The notes under the pieces are model-generated. The model was not told the origin of the DNA, ran no database searches, and saw only the letters and a program-made list of their open reading frames with translations. Source: an uncultured Anaerolineae bacterium (GTDB lineage Bacteria; Chloroflexota; Anaerolineae; J036; Brachytrichaceae). Taken from it: a stretch of 64,000 bases of DNA. Where the stretch lies: NCBI GenBank assembly GCA_937959265.1, contig CALGMA010000022.1, positions 1 through 64,000 of the forward strand. Direction: 5' to 3'. Numbering within the stretch: position 1 is the stretch's first letter; each line of letters starts with the position of its first letter. Below, one piece after another: positions 7,356 to 17,771 of this stretch. The position numbers and the translations under genes were made by a program.

Positions 7356-8741
7356 ATGGACCAGAGAATCGTTGAATTCATCAGCGCGCTGCGCTCGAGC
7401 GGCGTGCGCGTGTCGCTGGCCGAATCGGCCGATGCGATGAAGGCCATCGCCGCCGTCGGGGTGATAGATCGCGAGACGTTCAAGAACGCGTTGAAGGCTA
7501 CGCTGGTCAAAGAGCCCGCCGACGTGCCGTCGTTCGAGCAGATCTTCCCGCTTTACTTTGGCCACGAAGGCCCACCCATGCAACCGCCGCAGGGCCTGAG
7601 CAAAGAGCAACAGGAGCAGCTCCGCCGCGCCATCGAGCAATTACGCGAGCAGCTCCGCCAACTGATGCAGATGCTGGCCCAGGGGCAGCAGCCCACGCGC
7701 GAACAGATGCAGCAGTTCGCCCAGAAAGCCGGCATCAATCGCGGCATGCGCGGCAACCGGCAAGTGCAGGAATGGCTGACCGAGCGGATGCTCCGCGAGA
7801 TGGGCCTGACGCCCGAACAGGTCAAGGACGCGCTCGAAGCGCTGATGAAGCAGCTCAAACAGCAGGGCATGAGCGCCGAGGGCCGACAGGAAGTGCGCGA
7901 GACGGTGGAAGGCAACGCCGAGGCGCTGCGCGAGCAGGTGGCGCGCTTCGTCGGGCAGAGCCTGCTCAACCAGCCGGACGACAACCCGCGCCGACAGCGC
8001 ATTGACGACCTGATGAACCGGCCGCTGGCCTCGCTGAGCGAGGCCGAAGCAGACGAGTTGCGCAACCACGTGCGCCGGCTGGTGGCCCGGCTGCGCTCGC
8101 GGGCCGCGCTGCGTATGCGTCGCGGCAAACAAGGCCACTTCGACGCGAAGGGCACCATCCGCTACAACCAGCGTAACATGGGCGTGCCGATCGAGCTGAA
8201 GATGAAACGCCGCCACCTCAAGCCCAAGCTTACGGTCATCGTGGACGTCTCGACCTCAATGCGGCCGGTGGCCGAGTTCATGCTGCGCATGGTCTACGAG
8301 ATGCAAGACCAGATCAGCAAGGCGCGCTCGTTCGCCTTCATCAGCGACATGCACGAGATCAGCATGACCTTCGCCGAGAACCGGCCACAGGATGCGGTCG
8401 AGATCGTCCTGCGCGAGCTGCCGCCCGGCTACTACAACACCGACCTGGGCCACAGCCTGAGCACGTTCTGCGAGAAGTTCTCCGATTCGGTGGACAACCG
8501 CACCACGGTGATCTTCGTGGGCGATGGACGCAACAACTACAACGACCCGCGCACCGATCTGGTGCAGATGCTGCGCATGCGCGCGCGCAAGGTGATCTGG
8601 TTCAACCCGGAGCCGCCCTACCAGTGGGGGCACGGCGACAGCGACATGCTGGCTTACGCGCCGCTATGCCACGCCGTGCACCAGGTGGCGACGCTCAAGC
8701 AATTGGCCGACGCGATTGACGATTTGTTCCAAAACCGGTGA
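7356..8741 (+). CDS. VWA-domain protein (CoxE-like), partner of the MoxR ATPase
   Basis: This 461-residue cytoplasmic protein has a Gln-rich, helical N-terminal half (repeated EQLR/QLMQM heptad-like segments near 85-130). A C-terminal von Willebrand A domain carries the MIDAS motif VDVSTSM near residue 295 and later IFVGDGRNNYNDP. No signal peptide or membrane helix is present. VWA/CoxE-type proteins bind a metal ion and work together with MoxR ATPases, which fits the gene order. The start at ATG 7356 lacks a Shine-Dalgarno and follows the inverted-repeat region. The stop overlaps the next gene by four bases (GTGA at 8738), implying coupled translation. Confidence 0.82.
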   Translation: MDQRIVEFISALRSSGVRVSLAESADAMKAIAAVGVIDRETFKNALKATLVKEPADVPSFEQIFPLYFGHEGPPMQPPQGLSKEQQEQLRRAIEQLREQLRQLMQMLAQGQQPTREQMQQFAQKAGINRGMRGNRQVQEWLTERMLREMGLTPEQVKDALEALMKQLKQQGMSAEGRQEVRETVEGNAEALREQVARFVGQSLLNQPDDNPRRQRIDDLMNRPLASLSEAEADELRNHVRRLVARLRSRAALRMRRGKQGHFDAKGTIRYNQRNMGVPIELKMKRRHLKPKLTVIVDVSTSMRPVAEFMLRMVYEMQDQISKARSFAFISDMHEISMTFAENRPQDAVEIVLRELPPGYYNTDLGHSLSTFCEKFSDSVDNRTTVIFVGDGRNNYNDPRTDLVQMLRMRARKVIWFNPEPPYQWGHGDSDMLAYAPLCHAVHQVATLKQLADAIDDLFQNR

Positions 8742-9262
8742 CCGGCTCATCGCAGACATCGCCGCACGATCTCCGGCCGGCGTTGCGCGTGGGATTGATT
8801 GCCGGCCTTACCCTAGCGCTGGCCGCTGTCGCGCAGCAAGCGCCTTCGTCGCCCGGTATGCGCACGCTGGGCACGTTCATCATCATGATGGGGTTCGGCA
8901 TTGCAGGCTATTTCGCCGCTCGTCGCAGCGGCGTGCTGCACCGCAACATGGGCTACAGCGTCGGCGCGCTCAGCGGGCTGATCGCCGGCCTGTGTGTCTC
9001 TTGCGCCTTCGTCGCGGCTTCGTTGCTCCAGTCATTCGACCCGGCGAACGTCGAGCGATTACAAGCCGAAGTCGCGCAGCAGCTCTCCCCGCTGCAGTTC
9101 CAACAGATGGAAGCGGCGAACATTGACCTGCGCACCCTCACGCAGTTCTCGCTGGCGCTGAGCGTCGCCTGCTGCGGTTTGGGCTTCCCGATTGCCGGCT
9201 TGACGCTGGGCGCATTGGGCGGCGCAAGCGGCGCAACGCAAAACCATCGCTCTCAAGCGTAA
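8738..9262 (+). CDS. Hypothetical four-helix membrane protein A
   Basis: This 174-residue protein starts at GTG 8738, overlapping the VWA stop. It has hydrophobic segments near residues 16-33, 43-59, 72-96 and 133-160, with a polar loop (NVERLQAEVAQQLSPLQFQQ) between the third and fourth. There is no recognised domain. Layout and loop type resemble the next gene product, so the two may be diverged duplicates forming a membrane complex. By operon position it may anchor or be serviced by the MoxR-VWA pair; that is inference only. Confidence 0.6.
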   Translation: MTGSSQTSPHDLRPALRVGLIAGLTLALAAVAQQAPSSPGMRTLGTFIIMMGFGIAGYFAARRSGVLHRNMGYSVGALSGLIAGLCVSCAFVAASLLQSFDPANVERLQAEVAQQLSPLQFQQMEAANIDLRTLTQFSLALSVACCGLGFPIAGLTLGALGGASGATQNHRSQA

Positions 9263-9269
9263 AGCAATC

Positions 9270-9779
9270 ATGAAGAAGGTTCGCACTCCATCGCAGGTCG
9301 AGGCGGCTACAGCAGCTCGCAAGCGCGCGCTGTTCGTTGCGGCGATCGCAGCCGCTGTTGGCGTCATCATGCTGCTGTTGTCGAGCACGTTCCTGGCGCT
9401 GCATTGCGTCGTTGCGGCAGCCGTCGCTTTGTCGGGCGGCATCGCCGCAGCGCGCGCAGCCATCCCGATTGAGCAACAGTCCTTCCGCTCTGCCGGCGCT
9501 ACCGGCGGCATCTATGCCGCGCTAGGCTACGCCCTACCGTTCATGATCTACAACTTCGCCCGTTACCTCAGCGTGAACGGTCAGACCGTAGCCGAGCGCG
9601 CCGCCGAACTCACGCCGGATCAGATCGCGATGATGGAACAATTCAACGTCGTGCTCGGCGCGGAGTTCTTCCGCGGGCAGGACGTCAGCTACATCTTCGG
9701 CTATTTGCTCTTCGCCCTGCTGTTCGGTTGGATCCTGGGCATCGTGGGGGGCGCGCTGGCGAAGCGCCAGATGGCTTGA
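9270..9779 (+). CDS. Hypothetical four-helix membrane protein B
   Basis: This 169-residue protein lies seven bases after the previous stop. After a basic N-terminus (MKKVRTPSQVEAATAARKR) come hydrophobic segments near 22-45, 47-66, 78-95 and 140-162. The polar loop AERAAELTPDQIAMMEQFN sits where protein A has its LSPLQFQQ loop. The shared layout suggests paralogy with the preceding gene. Function unknown. It is the last gene of the cluster. The 190 bases that follow show only a possible mini-ORF before the desaturase. Confidence 0.6.
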   Translation: MKKVRTPSQVEAATAARKRALFVAAIAAAVGVIMLLLSSTFLALHCVVAAAVALSGGIAAARAAIPIEQQSFRSAGATGGIYAALGYALPFMIYNFARYLSVNGQTVAERAAELTPDQIAMMEQFNVVLGAEFFRGQDVSYIFGYLLFALLFGWILGIVGGALAKRQMA

Positions 9780-9934
9780 CGACCGCAAAACACGCTGCGC
9801 GGACACAGCGCCTTCGTAGCTGCTACACGCACACAGCGGATGCGCTCAGCATCGTCACACCGACCTGTGGTAACGTTTTGGCCCAGATATAAACCTCCTG
9901 ACCGACGGCCCTACGACAGCGCATGTTGAGTCAC

Positions 9935-9961
9935 TGAGGAGCAACAATGAAAGGCAGGTAA
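9935..9961 (+). promoter_or_regulatory. Strong RBS with a four-codon mini-ORF
   Basis: GAGGAG (about 9936-9941) precedes ATG AAA GGC AGG TAA (9947-9961), which ends 11 bases before the GTG start of the desaturase. The best ribosome-binding site of this leader therefore serves a four-residue peptide in a different frame from the desaturase. This may be a leader peptide or a sign of a small indel at the gene start. Confidence 0.35.
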
Positions 9962-9972
9962 ATCAGGTCGCC

Positions 9973-11136
9973 GTGTCACTCACTCAATCCGCTTCAACCA
10001 TCTCGAAGACGACATTCGAATCTCCGGTCATCCCAGCAGTCAAGCAAAACCCTGTCCGATCCGTGCCCTTTACCAAGCAGTACGGCTTTCGCCGAACGGT
10101 GGTGCAGCGCGTCGAAACTTTCCTGAAGGAGAACAATCTGCGCACGCGTGACTTGCCGGCCATGTACGTCAAGTCAGCCATCTGCCTGAGCTGGTGGGTG
10201 ATCAGCTATGGGCTGATGCTCTATAGCGGCATTGCCGGCTGGCACTTTCTGGTGACGCTGGTCTTCGCCCTCTCGTTCGGCCTGGCAACCGGCAGCATTG
10301 GTTTCAACATCATGCACGACGCCAACCACAACGGCTACTCCAATCGGCCATGGGTGAACCGGTTGCTTGGTCTCACCGTCGAGCTGGTTGGGCTGAGCAA
10401 CTTCATCTGGCGGCAACAACACAACATCTGGCATCACACCTACACCAACATCGCCGGCCTGGACGAGGGGTTGGAGATGGACGGCTGGGTGCGTAACAGT
10501 CCACGCGATATCTGGAAGCCGATTCACCGCTTCCAGCATCTGTATGCGCCGATTGTGTATGCGCTGGCCGGCGTCGGGTTACTGATCGGTCGCAACTTCC
10601 AGGTGTATTTCACCGGAAGGTCGGGCGACACCTTTCAATACCCACCCATGTCGCGCAACGATAAAACCGTGTTCTGGATCGGCCGCTTCATCAACCTGAT
10701 GGTGTATCTGGTATTGCCGGCGCTGGTCTTCGGCATTGGCGGGGCGCTGGTCATCTTTGCCGTTACGTCTATCGTCACCGGCTTCGTCATGGCCGTCATC
10801 TTGCAGATGGCGCACGTGATGGACGACGTGGAATTCCCCGAACCGACAGGCGACCCGCTCAAGATCGAGAACGAGTGGGCGATCCACGAAGTGCAGACTA
10901 CGAGCAACTTTGCGCCGAACAATCCTATCTTGAACTGGTATGTGGGGGGCTTGAACTACCAGATCGAGCACCACCTCTTCCCGCACATGTGCCATCTGGT
11001 TTATCCGAAGATCGCGCCGATCGTAAAGGCGACATGCGAGGAGTTCGGCCTGACCTATCAGTGCTATCCCACCTTCCGCGCCGCGTTGAAGAACCACTGG
11101 CAATCGCTGCGGGAGTTTGGCAGGCAACCTGCGTGA
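9973..11136 (+). CDS. Membrane fatty-acid desaturase
   Basis: This 387-residue di-iron membrane desaturase introduces a double bond into acyl chains. All three histidine boxes are visible: HDANH at 115-119, HNIWHH at 150-155 and QIEHH near 331. Hydrophobic blocks lie around 70-112 and 220-270. The QxxHH third box is the type seen in front-end and other acyl-lipid desaturases (delta-5/6 and some delta-9/12), so the exact position cannot be given. There is no fused cytochrome b5. The start is taken at GTG 9973, but the strongest ribosome site lies upstream at the mini-ORF, so the N-terminus is uncertain. It converges on gyrA across a palindromic repeat. Confidence 0.88.
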   Translation: MSLTQSASTISKTTFESPVIPAVKQNPVRSVPFTKQYGFRRTVVQRVETFLKENNLRTRDLPAMYVKSAICLSWWVISYGLMLYSGIAGWHFLVTLVFALSFGLATGSIGFNIMHDANHNGYSNRPWVNRLLGLTVELVGLSNFIWRQQHNIWHHTYTNIAGLDEGLEMDGWVRNSPRDIWKPIHRFQHLYAPIVYALAGVGLLIGRNFQVYFTGRSGDTFQYPPMSRNDKTVFWIGRFINLMVYLVLPALVFGIGGALVIFAVTSIVTGFVMAVILQMAHVMDDVEFPEPTGDPLKIENEWAIHEVQTTSNFAPNNPILNWYVGGLNYQIEHHLFPHMCHLVYPKIAPIVKATCEEFGLTYQCYPTFRAALKNHWQSLREFGRQPA

Positions 11137-11142
11137 GTGTGT

Positions 11143-11176
11143 TGGGGCTAGGCGGAGGCGATACCTTCACCTAACC
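11143..11176. repeat. GTAGG-type palindromic repeat, copy 1
   Basis: Imperfect hairpin of GGCTAGGCGGAGG with ACCTTCACCTAACC, sitting between the converging desaturase and gyrA stops. It is related to the other TAGGCG-AGGC palindromes in this window and may act as a two-way terminator. Confidence 0.45.
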
Positions 11177-11209
11177 ATCCGCGATCCAGCCGATCGCGTT
11201 GCCCCTGCA

Positions 11210-13903
<2,694 letters not shown>

Positions 13904-13924
13904 AGGACGTTTGTTCTAGGTCGG

Positions 13925-13930
13925 ATTATA
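13925..13930 (-). promoter_or_regulatory. gyrA -10 box
   Basis: TATAAT on the minus strand, 21 bases before the gyrA ATG. No convincing -35 box was found. Confidence 0.35.
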
Positions 13931-13956
13931 CGCGGCGATGTCCATGAGCATTGCAT

Positions 13957-13990
13957 CGGGGTATACAAAGGCACTGCCTTCCCCTACCCG
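13957..13990. repeat. GTAGG-type palindromic repeat, copy 2
   Basis: The right arm TGCCTTCCCCTACCCGG is intact. The left arm CGGGGTATACAAAGGCA differs from its complement mainly at four central bases. It lies upstream of gyrA in the divergent gap. Confidence 0.45.
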
Positions 13991-14145
13991 GTGAGAGCCA
14001 AGGACTCGAAAGATGGCCGCTTTTTGCGTTCTGCACGATAATTTAACCGTCGTTAAACACCTGCGGATGCTAAGGTTGCCCATGACTTCTGGGTCTCAGC
14101 AATCTCACACCGAATACATGAACAGATAAAAGATGGAGGACTGCC

Positions 14146-14859
14146 TTGTCTGATTCGCCCAAGCGCTCGTCGTTCCTTTCGTCGTTTCTGACCACGCTGA
14201 CGTTGGCCGGCGCGGGCGCGATCGGCGCTTACGTGGCCTTCATTCGACCATGGCATCTGCGCTGGGGCGCCACCGAGGAAGAGGCCAAGCGGCCGCTGCT
14301 CGGCGACTCGCTAATCGAAAACGCAAAGTTGGAGGCCACGCACGCCGTTTCGATCCATGCTCCGCCAGAGGCAATCTGGCCATGGCTGGTGCAGATGGGC
14401 CAGGGACGCGGCGGCTTCTATAGTTACGAGTGGATTGAACGCCTGCTCGGCCTGTATCCCAGCAACGCCAACCACATCATCCCATCGCTGCAGGAGTTGC
14501 ATGCCGCCGACGCCGTGCCACTCGCGCCGGATGGCGCCGGGCTGCCGGTGGACATCGTCGTGCCCAACCGCACGATCGTGATGCATGCCGACGCGCCGAT
14601 CCAGGCGCGGATTGCTGTGATGCAAGCCGGCTACTACCGGCGCGTGACCTGGACATTCCACCTGGAACCGATTGACGCGACGAACACCCGGCTCATCGAA
14701 CGCTGGCGCGCCGACTGGGAGCCGACGTTCTCGAACACCCTCGTCATCCGCGCTCTGCTGGAGCCAGGTGCTTTCATCATGGAACGGCAGATGCTGCTGG
14801 GCATCAAGTCGCGCGCCGAGCGCGCCTGGGCAATGCGCGAGCGGACTAACGGGCAGTAA
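14146..14859 (+). CDS. SRPBCC-fold protein with membrane anchor
   Basis: This 237-residue protein has one N-terminal hydrophobic segment (about residues 11-28) followed by a ligand-binding START/SRPBCC-like domain. The marker segment is HAVSIHAPPEAIWPWLVQMG near 66-85, continuing GRGGFYSYEWIERLLG, a hallmark of this uncharacterised branch. Such domains bind lipids or other hydrophobic molecules; the ligand here is unknown. The start is TTG 14146, decided by a perfect GGAGGA at 14135-14140 six bases upstream. The 3' end overlaps the converging glycosyltransferase gene by 14 bases. Confidence 0.7.
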   Translation: MSDSPKRSSFLSSFLTTLTLAGAGAIGAYVAFIRPWHLRWGATEEEAKRPLLGDSLIENAKLEATHAVSIHAPPEAIWPWLVQMGQGRGGFYSYEWIERLLGLYPSNANHIIPSLQELHAADAVPLAPDGAGLPVDIVVPNRTIVMHADAPIQARIAVMQAGYYRRVTWTFHLEPIDATNTRLIERWRADWEPTFSNTLVIRALLEPGAFIMERQMLLGIKSRAERAWAMRERTNGQ

Positions 14860-16072
14860 GCCGCTCGTAGACCTGCTCCAACTTGGGCATGATCGCCCGC
14901 CAGTCGTAGGTCGCCGAGACGAAGCGATAGGCGCTTTCGCCCAGTGCAACGCGGCGCGACGGGCTACGCAGAAGCTCGGTCACGGCGCCGGCAAATTCCT
15001 CCGGTCGGTCGGCCACGATCAACTCGCGCCCCGACGTCACCGGGAATCCCTCGCAACCGAGCGACGTGCTGACGATGGCGCGGTGCATGGCCATCGCTTC
15101 GAGTAACTTGAAGCGCGTGCCGCCGCCGGCCAGCAACGGCGCAACGTAAACGTCAGCCTGCGCGATGTAGAGGCGCACATCGTCCACCTGCCCGGTGAGC
15201 ACGATGTCCGGATCGGCGCGCAACGGGTCGAGGCGCGGGCTGGGCTTTTGGCCGACGATCAGCAGGCGCGCGCTCGGATGCACCTGCTTCACCACCGGCC
15301 ACACGCGCCGGGCAAACCACAACGCTGCATCCACGTTCGGCCGGAAGTCCATCTTGCCGGTGAAGACGATGGTTAGGGAGCGAGAAGCAGGCAGGGGAGA
15401 GTCGAAATTTGCGTAGCGGGCAACATCAATGCCGTTGTGGATCACAATGGGTCGGACGGATGGCGCGAGGCACTGTAACGATGCCGCATCCTCCGGCGAG
15501 ACGCACAACACCGCATCGGCGACACTCAGCGCCCGGCGCTCAAAAGTGCGCAGCCGCTGCCATTGCACAAACGAATAGCCTGCGCCGTGCCAGCGTCCGA
15601 GGTTGCGCGCATCGGCCTCGAAGGTGCGCTTTTGCAACACATACTCCGCGTTGTGCTCGTCAAAGACGAAACGCGCACTGTGCGGCAGTCGCGCAGCGCC
15701 GATCATGTAGCGCGCCAACTCGATCCCTTCGAATTGCACAACGTCGAAGTGATGATCGCGCAGGTGCGCGTGCAACATCTGCTCGAACACCGGCGACCAC
15801 AGCCGCCATGCCATGTCGGGCAGCGTCGAGGCGGCCAGCGTGCGCAGGCGGGCGCCCAGTGTACGCGCCGGCACGGGCGCAACGGCAACACTCCGGCACA
15901 CTTGACGCAACGGCTCAGGTAGCTCACTGCGCGCATCTTCGGGCCGTTCGTCGAACGAGAGAAGCCAAATCTCATGTCGGGCTGCCAGATGCGAGATCAG
16001 CCCCCAATTGCGCAACGCCGTCCCTTGCTGGGGCGGATACGGCAACTGCGGTGTGAGAAAGAGCAGACGCAT
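14846..16072 (-). CDS. Glycosyltransferase, GT4 family
   Basis: This 408-residue GT-B glycosyltransferase has an N-terminal LFLTPQLPYPPQQGTALRNW acceptor-side opening of the kind seen in exopolysaccharide sugar transferases. The C-terminal nucleotide-sugar domain has FTGKMDFRPN near 235, LLIVGQKPSPRL, and a GGGTRFKLLEAMAMHRAIVST donor-site block near 320. The donor and acceptor are not readable. It lies 54 bases downstream of a second glycosyltransferase on the same strand, so the two likely form a small cell-surface glycan operon. The segment SLPASRSLT near 225 looks like a low-complexity insertion. Confidence 0.85.
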   Translation of the reverse strand: MRLLFLTPQLPYPPQQGTALRNWGLISHLAARHEIWLLSFDERPEDARSELPEPLRQVCRSVAVAPVPARTLGARLRTLAASTLPDMAWRLWSPVFEQMLHAHLRDHHFDVVQFEGIELARYMIGAARLPHSARFVFDEHNAEYVLQKRTFEADARNLGRWHGAGYSFVQWQRLRTFERRALSVADAVLCVSPEDAASLQCLAPSVRPIVIHNGIDVARYANFDSPLPASRSLTIVFTGKMDFRPNVDAALWFARRVWPVVKQVHPSARLLIVGQKPSPRLDPLRADPDIVLTGQVDDVRLYIAQADVYVAPLLAGGGTRFKLLEAMAMHRAIVSTSLGCEGFPVTSGRELIVADRPEEFAGAVTELLRSPSRRVALGESAYRFVSATYDWRAIMPKLEQVYERLTAR

Positions 16073-16126
16073 GAGAGACTTGCGGTTTACGAGTTACGAC
16101 TGACAAGCTGTGATCGGTAAATGAGA

Positions 16127-17257
16127 TCAGCCGAGCGCTGCGCGGTAGACGGCGAGAGTTTCCTGTGCAGCACGCGCCCAAGAGAAGCGCTGCACGCGCG
16201 CCAGGCCACGACGCGCATACTCGGCATGCAAGGCATCGTCCGTCCACAGGGCGATTATGTGACATGCTAATTCGAAGTCGTCCGTCGGCTCGTGAAGCAA
16301 GGCGGCGTCGGCGGCGATCTCGGGCAAAGAGCCGGCGCCGCTGCACACTACCGGCGTGCCGCGCGACATCGCTTCGAGCACCGGCAAGCCGAAACCCTCC
16401 GAGAGCGACGGCATGACCAGAAGCCGCGCCCGGCGATACAAGGCGTCCAGTTCCTCCTCGCTCACCCAGCCCACGAACTCGACGCGATCGGCCACGCCCA
16501 GCTCGCAGGCCACGTCGCCCAGCGCCTCATCACGCCAACCTACTGCGCCCACAACGACGAGGCGTACCTCGCCTGGCAAGCGCGCCAGTGCGCGCAACAG
16601 CGTGCTCAGGTTCTTCCGCGGCTCCAACGTGCCAACAAACAGGATGAATCGAGTATTCAGAACTGGTAGCGCAGAATGAAGAACCGCATCGGACTCGATT
16701 TTCGATTCCCGGTCGGCGGCTTCGTGCACCACGACCACTTTCTCGGGCGCGGCTTCCGGGATCAAACGCAGGATGTCCTGGCGCGTGAAGTGCGACACGG
16801 CGATGATGCGATCGGCCACCGACGCCGACCAGCGGATGCGGCTGTAATAGCGCATGCCATCGGCGCTCATCACCTCCGGATGCTCCATGAAGTACAGGTC
16901 ATGGATGGTGATCACTTTGCGGAATCGCCCCCGGCATGTGATGAAGTCTGGGGAATGGAGCACAGCGCGCGGCGCGCGGCGCAGCCCCAAGCCGGCCAGC
17001 TCGGCGGGCAAGGTCAGGTGTTCATAGCGGTGATGCGCCGGCGTGGCCACTCGGACGACGCCGACGTTCGAAGGCACCCAGCCGGTGTCGGCGTCGCGCC
17101 GGTCCAACAAGATGCGCAGCGTGAACCGCGGCGCTTGCAGCCCTGCCAGGGCACGCACCAGCCGCCGCGCGTAGTATGACACGCCCGCCTTGCGGTAATA
17201 CATCAGCCGGCAGTCCACAAGGACTGAACAGGGCCTGCGGTCGGCGACGCTCGACAT
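16127..17257 (-). CDS. Glycosyltransferase, GT4 family (mannosyltransferase-like)
   Basis: This 376-residue GT-B enzyme has the typical HDLYFMEHPE and IIAVSHFTRQDILR segments in the N-terminal half. FVGTLEPRKNLSTLLRA and SEGFGLPVLEAMSRGTPVV with the EX7E-type donor motif are in the C-terminal half. This pattern matches mannosyl- or rhamnosyltransferases of O-antigen or capsule clusters, though the substrate is not provable here. Residues around 185-203 (ESKIESDAVLHSALPVLNT) look like inserted low-complexity DNA. The start is ATG 17257. It probably shares a transcript with the next glycosyltransferase downstream. Confidence 0.85.
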   Translation of the reverse strand: MSSVADRRPCSVLVDCRLMYYRKAGVSYYARRLVRALAGLQAPRFTLRILLDRRDADTGWVPSNVGVVRVATPAHHRYEHLTLPAELAGLGLRRAPRAVLHSPDFITCRGRFRKVITIHDLYFMEHPEVMSADGMRYYSRIRWSASVADRIIAVSHFTRQDILRLIPEAAPEKVVVVHEAADRESKIESDAVLHSALPVLNTRFILFVGTLEPRKNLSTLLRALARLPGEVRLVVVGAVGWRDEALGDVACELGVADRVEFVGWVSEEELDALYRRARLLVMPSLSEGFGLPVLEAMSRGTPVVCSGAGSLPEIAADAALLHEPTDDFELACHIIALWTDDALHAEYARRGLARVQRFSWARAAQETLAVYRAALG

Positions 17258-17287
17258 CGTTGCTCTCTCGACAGTCGCAGCCGCCGA

Positions 17288-17749
17288 TCAGACGAGCACG
17301 GCCTGCTCATGTTTGAGCAGCCATGCCTTCGCCTGCACGCCGCCAGTATAGCCCGTCAACTTGCCGTTGCTGGAGAGCACGCGGTGACACGGGATGATGA
17401 TGTTGATCGGATTGCAGGCATTGGCCTGGCCGACCGCCCGTGGCGCAGTGGCTTTCTTCAGCCGGCGAGCGATCTCGGCATAAGTGATCGTTTCGCCGTA
17501 GCCGACCGAGCGCACCTCGGCCAGCACCGCGCGCTGGAAGTCGGTGAGCCGGTCGAGTGCGATCGGCACATCGAACGTCCGGCGCCTGCCTTTGAAATAC
17601 TCGCGCAACTGCTTGCGCGCCTGAATGACAACCCTGCATCCTCGGCCGACCGGCGCATCGGGCGCAATCCAGCGCACCGCTGTAATAGCGTCGCGCGTGC
17701 CCTCGATCATCAACCGCCCGATCGGGGTGTCGAGCGCAGCTTGATACAC
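17288..17749 (-). CDS. ogt: Methylated-DNA--protein-cysteine methyltransferase
   Basis: This 153-residue suicide repair enzyme moves the alkyl group from O6-alkylguanine to its own cysteine. The acceptor is in IIIPCHRVLSSNGKLTGYTGG near residue 120, and the DNA-binding helix precedes it (TYAEIARRLKKATAPRAVGQ). The length fits Ogt-type single-domain proteins. The start is GTG 17749. Only 22 bp separate it from the divergent E1-alpha start, and a TATAAA on its strand ends eight bases before the GTG, so the mRNA is probably leaderless or nearly so. Confidence 0.92.
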   Translation of the reverse strand: MYQAALDTPIGRLMIEGTRDAITAVRWIAPDAPVGRGCRVVIQARKQLREYFKGRRRTFDVPIALDRLTDFQRAVLAEVRSVGYGETITYAEIARRLKKATAPRAVGQANACNPINIIIPCHRVLSSNGKLTGYTGGVQAKAWLLKHEQAVLV

Positions 17750-17757
17750 ACCTCAAC

Positions 17758-17765
17758 TTTATAAT
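17758..17765. promoter_or_regulatory. Overlapping divergent -10 boxes (ogt / E1-alpha)
   Basis: TATAAT on the plus strand (17760-17765) overlaps TATAAA on the minus strand (17763-17758). TTGATA lies on each side (17741-17746 plus; 17784-17779 minus), though spacers of 13 and 15 bp are short. Both genes start within 9 bases of their -10 box. Confidence 0.45.
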
Positions 17766-17771
17766 CATCGC

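Noticed and set aside
15972..16346. Extra reverse gene between the two glycosyltransferases
   Set aside because: Bridges both genes out of frame and has no protein-like sequence.
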